A stretch of DNA of 59,899 bases from Acanthaster planci (lineage: Eukaryota > Echinodermata > Asteroidea > Valvatida > Acanthasteridae). The translations under genes were made by a program, and so were the position numbers. Position 1 is the stretch's first letter; each line of letters begins with the position of its first letter. Shown here piece by piece: positions 54,061 to 59,899 of this stretch. The stretch covers positions 282,182 through 342,080 of the forward strand of contig NW_019091614.1 of assembly GCF_001949145.1 (NCBI RefSeq). Reading direction: 5' to 3'. The notes beneath the pieces were generated by a model. The model saw nothing but the letters and a program-made list of their open reading frames with translations. It was not told where the DNA came from and did no database searches.

Positions 54061-54269
54061 GTTTGGAGGAATCATGAAACGGCTTATCCATACTGGTCAA
54101 AAAGGGTGTATGTAGAAAAAAAATTGGAGATGTCATTCTCATGGGGCCATTGCACTCACACACATATCTTAACTTGAGCATGCACACACAGTCTGGCAAG
54201 TTGTGACACCTTATTGGTCAGAGAGGGATGGAACACGCACTTGCCACCTGCATGCTAACAGGATGGCCC

Positions 54270-54289
54270 CGTGGTAAGCGCTTACCACG
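54270..54289. repeat. 20-bp perfect palindrome
   Basis: CGTGGTAAGCGCTTACCACG is self-complementary. It is preceded and followed by ACAGGATGGCCCC (54258-54269 and 54299 on), so a direct repeat encloses the palindrome. Confidence 0.8.
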
Positions 54290-55739
54290 TGCACGTGAAC
54301 AGGATGGCCCCGCGGTAATGGCTTCTAATTGTTCTCGCCAGATTTGTCTATACCATCTTTTCTCTTGGCCAATGTCCAAGAACATTTTGGCATTGAGGTT
54401 TACAAATAGAAGGGGTATTCTTAATTGCTTGGAGGTCAACTGCTTTGCAGTCAAGGAGATCGCAAACTACCTGTAAAGCATTGAATATAAAGAAAAATGT
54501 ATTTATTAGTTGTGCCAGTCTTTTAAGAGCAAAGTTCCAAACTAGATTTGGAATTAATTGTGACTTTATTCATAGTTCTTTATTTTACCGTAGTACATTA
54601 TACCATCATGCAAGTGGTTGATAAATGATTTGTCCTAAGTTGTCATAGGGAGCAGAAAGCACATGGACGTTCTTTGACAATCTCACGATGGAGAATTCCT
54701 TGTTCTCGATGTATAATGATCCTGTTGCAAGTTTTATATAAATGTATCTTTAAAAAAACTGTTCCATCTGCTGCATTTCTCCGTGTACAGTGGGTATGTC
54801 AACAAATCTTTGTTAAGGCTTTTGGCGTTCATCCAGATGAAAACATATGACTAACAAAACTGCTATAAAGATTATGAAGTCTAAGCCATATTTTCCAGAT
54901 TTCTATTCCGTTTTATTCGAAAAGGGCAAAATAACTTTGAAAAGTGGTCATCATACTAAAGAAAGTGCCAGTGTTTGTAAATAACAGCTCCAAGAACTTC
55001 TGAATAAAATCAGTTAGTAATCATGAGATACCATCAGGTTTCTTATTTGTATATTCACTTTCCTCTGACCGGGGGTGGGGAGGACATTGATGGTGATATT
55101 GACAGGAAAGATGGATAGAAGATTAAATATTGAAAATACAACTCTGTTGAAACCCAAGGTTTACTGCAACTGACATTCCCTTGGGCTGTTGGTGGATAGA
55201 AACTACACGATGAAAGTGATTATATTGTGTCTGCATGTATTTCATTTTCTTCCCTCCAAAAGAATGATACGAAGCCCCAAAATGTAGCTTCATTCCTCCT
55301 GAAGACTATGACCCCCCCTTGCATTTACTGAATACAGAACTCCCAAATGTGAGATGGAAGCGTCGGTCATTTATGTGCAACCACCTTAGAACTTATTTAG
55401 ACAAAGAAACAGCACTAAATACAACTTCACCTGATACTAGTTTTGAAACAGAAAAAAATGCAAGGCAAGAAAAAAAGTATGATTTTTTTATCAAGTTTGT
55501 GTGGCAAGAATGTGAAGGTCAGCATTTTGGGCTATTTTTTGCATGATACCAATCAATCTGTTCTGTGTATCCTCCGTCAAACTGGAAGTCATTGCTTGGT
55601 GTTGGTCATCCTCGGATTAGGTGGTGGTACCTTTGAACTTGAAGGCTTTCACCTCCTGCCAATGGAACAGCCCGATTACCTGTGCAAAATAACGGCACCA
55701 CATGGATTTTCGGTCGCCTGCTTTATTCTATCCGCTTCG

Positions 55740-56755
55740 TAAATGTGACGTCACTTCAGTTTAAACCACGCCCACTGCACATGCACAGCACATAGGGTTA
55801 CATGCATTGATCGCCGTTTACACGGAACCATTGAACTGGAAATTAATAATTGTCCAATGGGAAGCTGCAAATCGTGGCGCGTTCGCCTTTGTGACGAAGT
55901 CACTTACGAACCGGATTCAAATTACCAAGTGGAATCAAAGTCACTTCTATCCAATTACAATATAGCTGATGTAATTACGTCATGCATACGGTTTATTGGA
56001 GAAGAAAGTAGTGCCGGTTGTATCCAAACTGTTATTTTCAACTTAAAAGTAAAATATATTAGTTCCTTTTCTTATATCAAAAGATAAATAAATTAGTCCA
56101 TATATAATCTTTTATAAATACCTATTGATAAATTAAAATAGTGAAAATGTTCCCCGCGGAGAAATACAATGGGATAACTCGGCGCTTGAGTCTGTAGGTA
56201 CAGAGCAGCCCTATAGGATCTTTGGGTAGACTCACAAGACCACCGTGCACTGTTGTGTCATTACGCAGTAGAAGTTCGGTGTGAGAGGATCTGTGGAAGG
56301 AGAACTCCCCATTCATCACGCCGACAAGCGAAATTTCGGCATTTCTGCGAAGTTCACTCCGTTGTCTACACAACAGCCCAGCGAGCATGGCAAGATATCC
56401 GTCTTGTCACCGAATATGAGGAAACTGTTTTGGGACACTGAAACAAAACTGATGTTCTTCCATTAGTTTGTGGACAGTTAGAAAGCATGGTCTGATTAAG
56501 GAGCCGTGTCTTTGCCGAGCCACGAACGCCGTCAAGATTTCAGTTCGGCATTTTCAAGAGACAAACTTATGTCAAACTCAAGCGAAAACGCAAACCAGAC
56601 GATAGGCCTCCGAACAGCTGGCCTTCGTGACTGAATTGAAGTTGAACTTTGCTGCTGTGTTGTGGTCTGAAAGACGATTTTGGACATGCTGGTGGAGACC
56701 ATTTAACAGTTTAAGCTTCACCTTCAAGGACAAGAACTTTGTGAGGTCGTCATTG
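55740..56755 (+). promoter_or_regulatory. Candidate promoter and long non-coding first exon of an off-window gene
   Basis: A full cAMP-response element TGACGTCA (55746-55753), a CCACGCCC box near 55767 and CCAAT (55856-55860) cluster upstream of about 600 bases that are CpG-richer than the surroundings and end at a strong donor, CATTG|GTAAGT (exon end 56755). No long reading frame starts in it, so it would be a 5' UTR exon. No acceptor-linked coding exon follows in the window. The gene is unknown; SMAD1 is a guess from human gene order. Confidence 0.4.
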
Positions 56756-59700
56756 GTAAGTGTATAAACAACAGAGGTGAGCAAAATTTCAGACATGATT
56801 TTGTGTGACTGGTACCCATTTCACTAGCTGATTTTCCTAACTTAGAGCAAAATTAAAATGAAAAATAACACTTTACCCCCAAATGCCCGCAAACCCCATA
56901 TTCCCCGTTGCCTTCAGTAAAACACGAATCAAAATTCATCGCATAATGTACAGACGAATACACAATTTTGTGGTATCGCCGAAACAGCCGTAAATGTGCC
57001 GTTAAAATCAATCCTTTGATTTTGTTTCTTTATTTTGTACGAACAATTAGAGTCCAACTGTAGTCTGCAGGTCAACTTATTGCCACAAAAACTTTTCAAC
57101 TTTTCCCGCCGTTTAGTGAGTGGATTTTCGTCTGCTTGTTTCACTAATGAGTCCTTTCAGCAGGCGACTGGCCTGAATTTTCAAGAACCAATTAAATTTG
57201 GTCTTGCAGGTGAATTTACATTTGAATAAAGCTGAAGGAGAGGCGAGTGAACTCACTCGCGTGTCAGTGGGCGTGGTTAGTGTAATAGATGAGCGAAGTC
57301 AGAGGACCAATTAAATTCGGCAGTTCCCCAATTTACATATGAATTGTATGCGCGTTGGTGACCATCTGAGGCAGCGTAACAAACCAATCAGATAGTACGC
57401 AATTTGCATGAAACAGATGGCACGCGCTTTCGGCGTGTGGCCCAAAAGCCATTCATGTGCCAGTCGAATGTATGGGTGGCTACGTGAATTAGTAGTGCAG
57501 CTGTACATGTACATGTACAGTAGGCGTGTCATTTCAAGGGAATGACACAAGATAGGATTGTAACACATGTAACACAAAGGAATGTAGTGTAACCAATACA
57601 AACTTCTGCTAACATTAATTGATGAAGTCAGTCATGTGACTTTGTGTTGTTCATAACATCAATTTCTGTAAAGTATAAAGCCTGCTAATGCATCAATTTG
57701 ATAATTCTATGGCAAAAATCGGCTCCGCTTTTCTTTTTTTTCAGTCACACACAATGAAGTTTTCCTCTGGTCAATTTGTTTGATAACCTGTTGGTCCAGT
57801 CTGTACAGATTGGACAAGGTTCTCAGTTTTCCACGCATTCATTAGTTTTGAAGGAGGACATTGGTTACATGGACCATGGACTCACTAATCTTTATTCAGG
57901 GTAAATATTTGAATGACAAAACCATTTAGAATGTTAATCAGTACAGCAGTGACTTGTGAATTAAATTTCACACTGGTGCTCATAATCCATGTAACTTATA
58001 ATTAATTTTGGGTCAGGGAATCTCTTCTGCCTGGCATTGTTACGTCCATCTTCACATTAATTCTGTAAAGTGTATGGTTTTATCCTTCTTTTGATCAGGC
58101 AAAGACAGTACCAGTCTCCATTTTATAAGTCCTTTCCTTTGGAGCCTTTGGTCTTGTATGGATGTATACCAATGAAACCTGAAAGGTCCTTCTCATAAAG
58201 TGCTTAACTTTTATTTTATAAGAATAAAAGTTAATTGTCAACAAACAAATAGCTTTATTATATGCAATACATCTGAGGTTGTTACTGCAAGCATGATACA
58301 CCAACAGTGATGTCAGTACTGTGGTAACCATTCTTATACTGATATTTACTGTTGGTCATCTGATTATTTCATCATATACAGAATAAATATTTAGACATAA
58401 ATTTTAGTTAAATGACAGTCTGATTTTCGGACCACCAGCTTAGGAATTCATTGCCAATTTTCAAGTGGTACAGTTTTTTATGGCATTTGTTAAGATCTTC
58501 AATAATATTGCATCCAAAAACAATAACCGTTGATCCAGTGTGTCCAGAACTTGAATGAGCACCTGTACACGCTTTGTAATTTGGGCAATAAACTCTTTTA
58601 ACTCTAAGCACTGGTAGCGGAAGGGATGAAAGTTGCCACCCACTTTTTCAACTGGGGACATTCCCCTCCTCTATTTTCTGATGACTTGAGAGCGTATGGA
58701 TCAGCCTATTAATGGCTGATGCATGATGGTCTCCCAACTGACCTTTCCTTCTCATGCCGTTGCTGAAATAGCTCCGGTTTTATTTCTCTGTTCTTTGATA
58801 TTTACAATTCACAGCAAAGTGCATCACCCAGTGCAGGAGTTACTGCAGAGATAAACGTCAGATGATGTGATTCCGGGTCTCTTATCAAGACTAAGATGGT
58901 AAATTGGATGTGTATCCTTGTAACCATAGGTTAAAGTTTCTTGTTGGTCTTTACTTTCCTTTGTGTCTTGCAGGTTAGGCTTACTGCACATTTCCTTGCA
59001 AAGACGTATTCTTCTTATAAACACCGATAATCATCTGTTTGTCTGTCTTTGCTTGTAGATGGTGCTTGCTCAAGGAAGAGAAAAAAGTGATGCCTGAACA
59101 CCAGTCGCGGACCCATTCCCTTAAAATGAAGCAAGACATTTTACACTCAATTATGATTGTATAGGTCATTTGGAATGTACATATATTACCTAAGATTCTC
59201 TTCAGGGCTGCTTATTGACATAAATACTTTCAGTTCTTATGCCTAAAAATCTGAACAATAGGCAGCATTAAGTTCATTATGATGAAACATATAGATTTAT
59301 ATATTAAAGGAATTGTTTTGAGCATTGGAGCAGTCACAATATTTGATGAAAGATGAAACATAAAAACATCAAGGAGTGTTGTGTCATATTTCTAGGGGAA
59401 GGAAATTTCTTTCCTGCCTGGGCCTTGCTAACCTCATCTTTGCAGTGGTTCTGTGAAGAGGTTGCATCCTTGTTTCAGGACCAGGCAAAGGTATTGTCAG
59501 TCTTTCTCTACTTATTCCTGTGCAGCATTCCTTTCAACAAATGAGTTTTTAATCGAGTCCGTAATGTCTTGTAATGTACAGGACATCCCAGGTTGCAGTG
59601 TCAAGCATGATGCACATCAAGTACCATGTGCTACCTTGTGCTGCTGCAACTGATAAACTTCACCTTGTACTAGTTGAGCCGTAAGTCATGTGACTTGTGT

Positions 59701-59899
59701 TTCTCACATGCAGCATGCATTTCTCCAATGTGGTTTTCTTGTATTTTTCTGTAAGTCCAGTCAGTAGTGATTGGCAAATGTAACAGACTTTTGAAACTGT
59801 TTTTCAAAAGTCCCTTTGAAGCAGTTGTTCCAGTGCTGGGTTTGGTTAAGTGACTGTAAGACCAATCAGTGGAGATTGGCACTAGGTGAAGGAATTTGA
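56756..59899. other. Right-hand non-coding stretch
   Basis: No coding exon recognised. It contains a 20-bp palindrome of TGTACA words at 57501-57520, two related pieces beginning CCAATTAAATT (57189 and 57309), and near the end two copies of a unit around GTAAGWCCARTCAGT-GATTGG (59751 and 59855), about 104 bases apart. It would be intron 1 of the gene whose first exon may end at 56755. Confidence 0.4.

Noticed and set aside
56253-56466. Two overlapping frames of about 61 codons in the candidate first exon
   Set aside because: They are in different frames, both end before the donor at 56755, and show no family resemblance; a 5' UTR reading fits better.

Overview
The window is nuclear DNA from an intron-rich animal. 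Every recognisable gene is a conserved metazoan single-copy gene cut by many short GT-AG introns. The best overall fit is an invertebrate deuterostome (echinoderm, hemichordate or lancelet grade). Supporting signs are one SREBP gene with the animal two-pass membrane layout, a flagellar TTC29 gene, AT-rich non-coding DNA, and frequent TACATGTA and TAGGCCTA words. The sequence alone does not settle the phylum. I saw no rRNA, tRNA, CRISPR array, virus-like ORF or reverse transcriptase.

Layout: (1) 63-9234, minus strand: SREBP, 11 coding exons, running off the left edge, so its C-terminus is missing. (2) 11967-15842, plus: SQSTM1/p62, 7 coding exons, complete, probably with a non-coding exon ending at 10804. 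(3) 18592-24071, minus: TTC29, complete, with two possible 3' ends. (4) 27627-37603, plus: OTUD4, 20 coding exons, complete. (5) 42662-43347, plus: an unrecognised 95-residue protein in two coding exons. (6) 46353-53511, plus: ABCE1 (RLI1), 15 coding exons, complete. (7) 53512-59899: no coding exon found, but 55.7-56.8 kb looks like the promoter and first non-coding exon of another plus-strand gene beyond the right edge. The exon joins were read by hand; all splice boundaries are GT-AG and all reading phases close, giving 867+ (SREBP), 449, 467 (or 478), 1033, 95 and 600 residues.

The genes are housekeeping or regulatory and do not form one pathway. SREBP is the membrane-tethered regulator of sterol and lipid synthesis. 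p62 is the ubiquitin-binding autophagy receptor. OTUD4 is an OTU deubiquitinase with Tudor-like and UIM segments. ABCE1 is the Fe-S ATPase that splits ribosomes. TTC29 belongs to cilia and flagella. OTUD4, ABCE1 and TTC29 all lie on human 4q31, so this looks like an ancient linkage block; SMAD1, which sits beside OTUD4/ABCE1 in human, is a reasonable guess for the gene off the right edge.

The non-coding DNA is full of small non-autonomous DNA transposons (MITEs and foldback elements). They include a hAT-type element with an 8-bp duplication, a pogo-like element flanked by TA, a piggyBac-type element flanked by TTAA, several long-armed foldback elements, and two dispersed repeats present twice in the window. 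I found no clearly new biological system. The most useful leads are the unrecognised 95-residue gene, a His/Gly/Lys-rich insert in p62, a candidate RFX X-box upstream of TTC29, and the nested foldback element at 24.4-25.5 kb.
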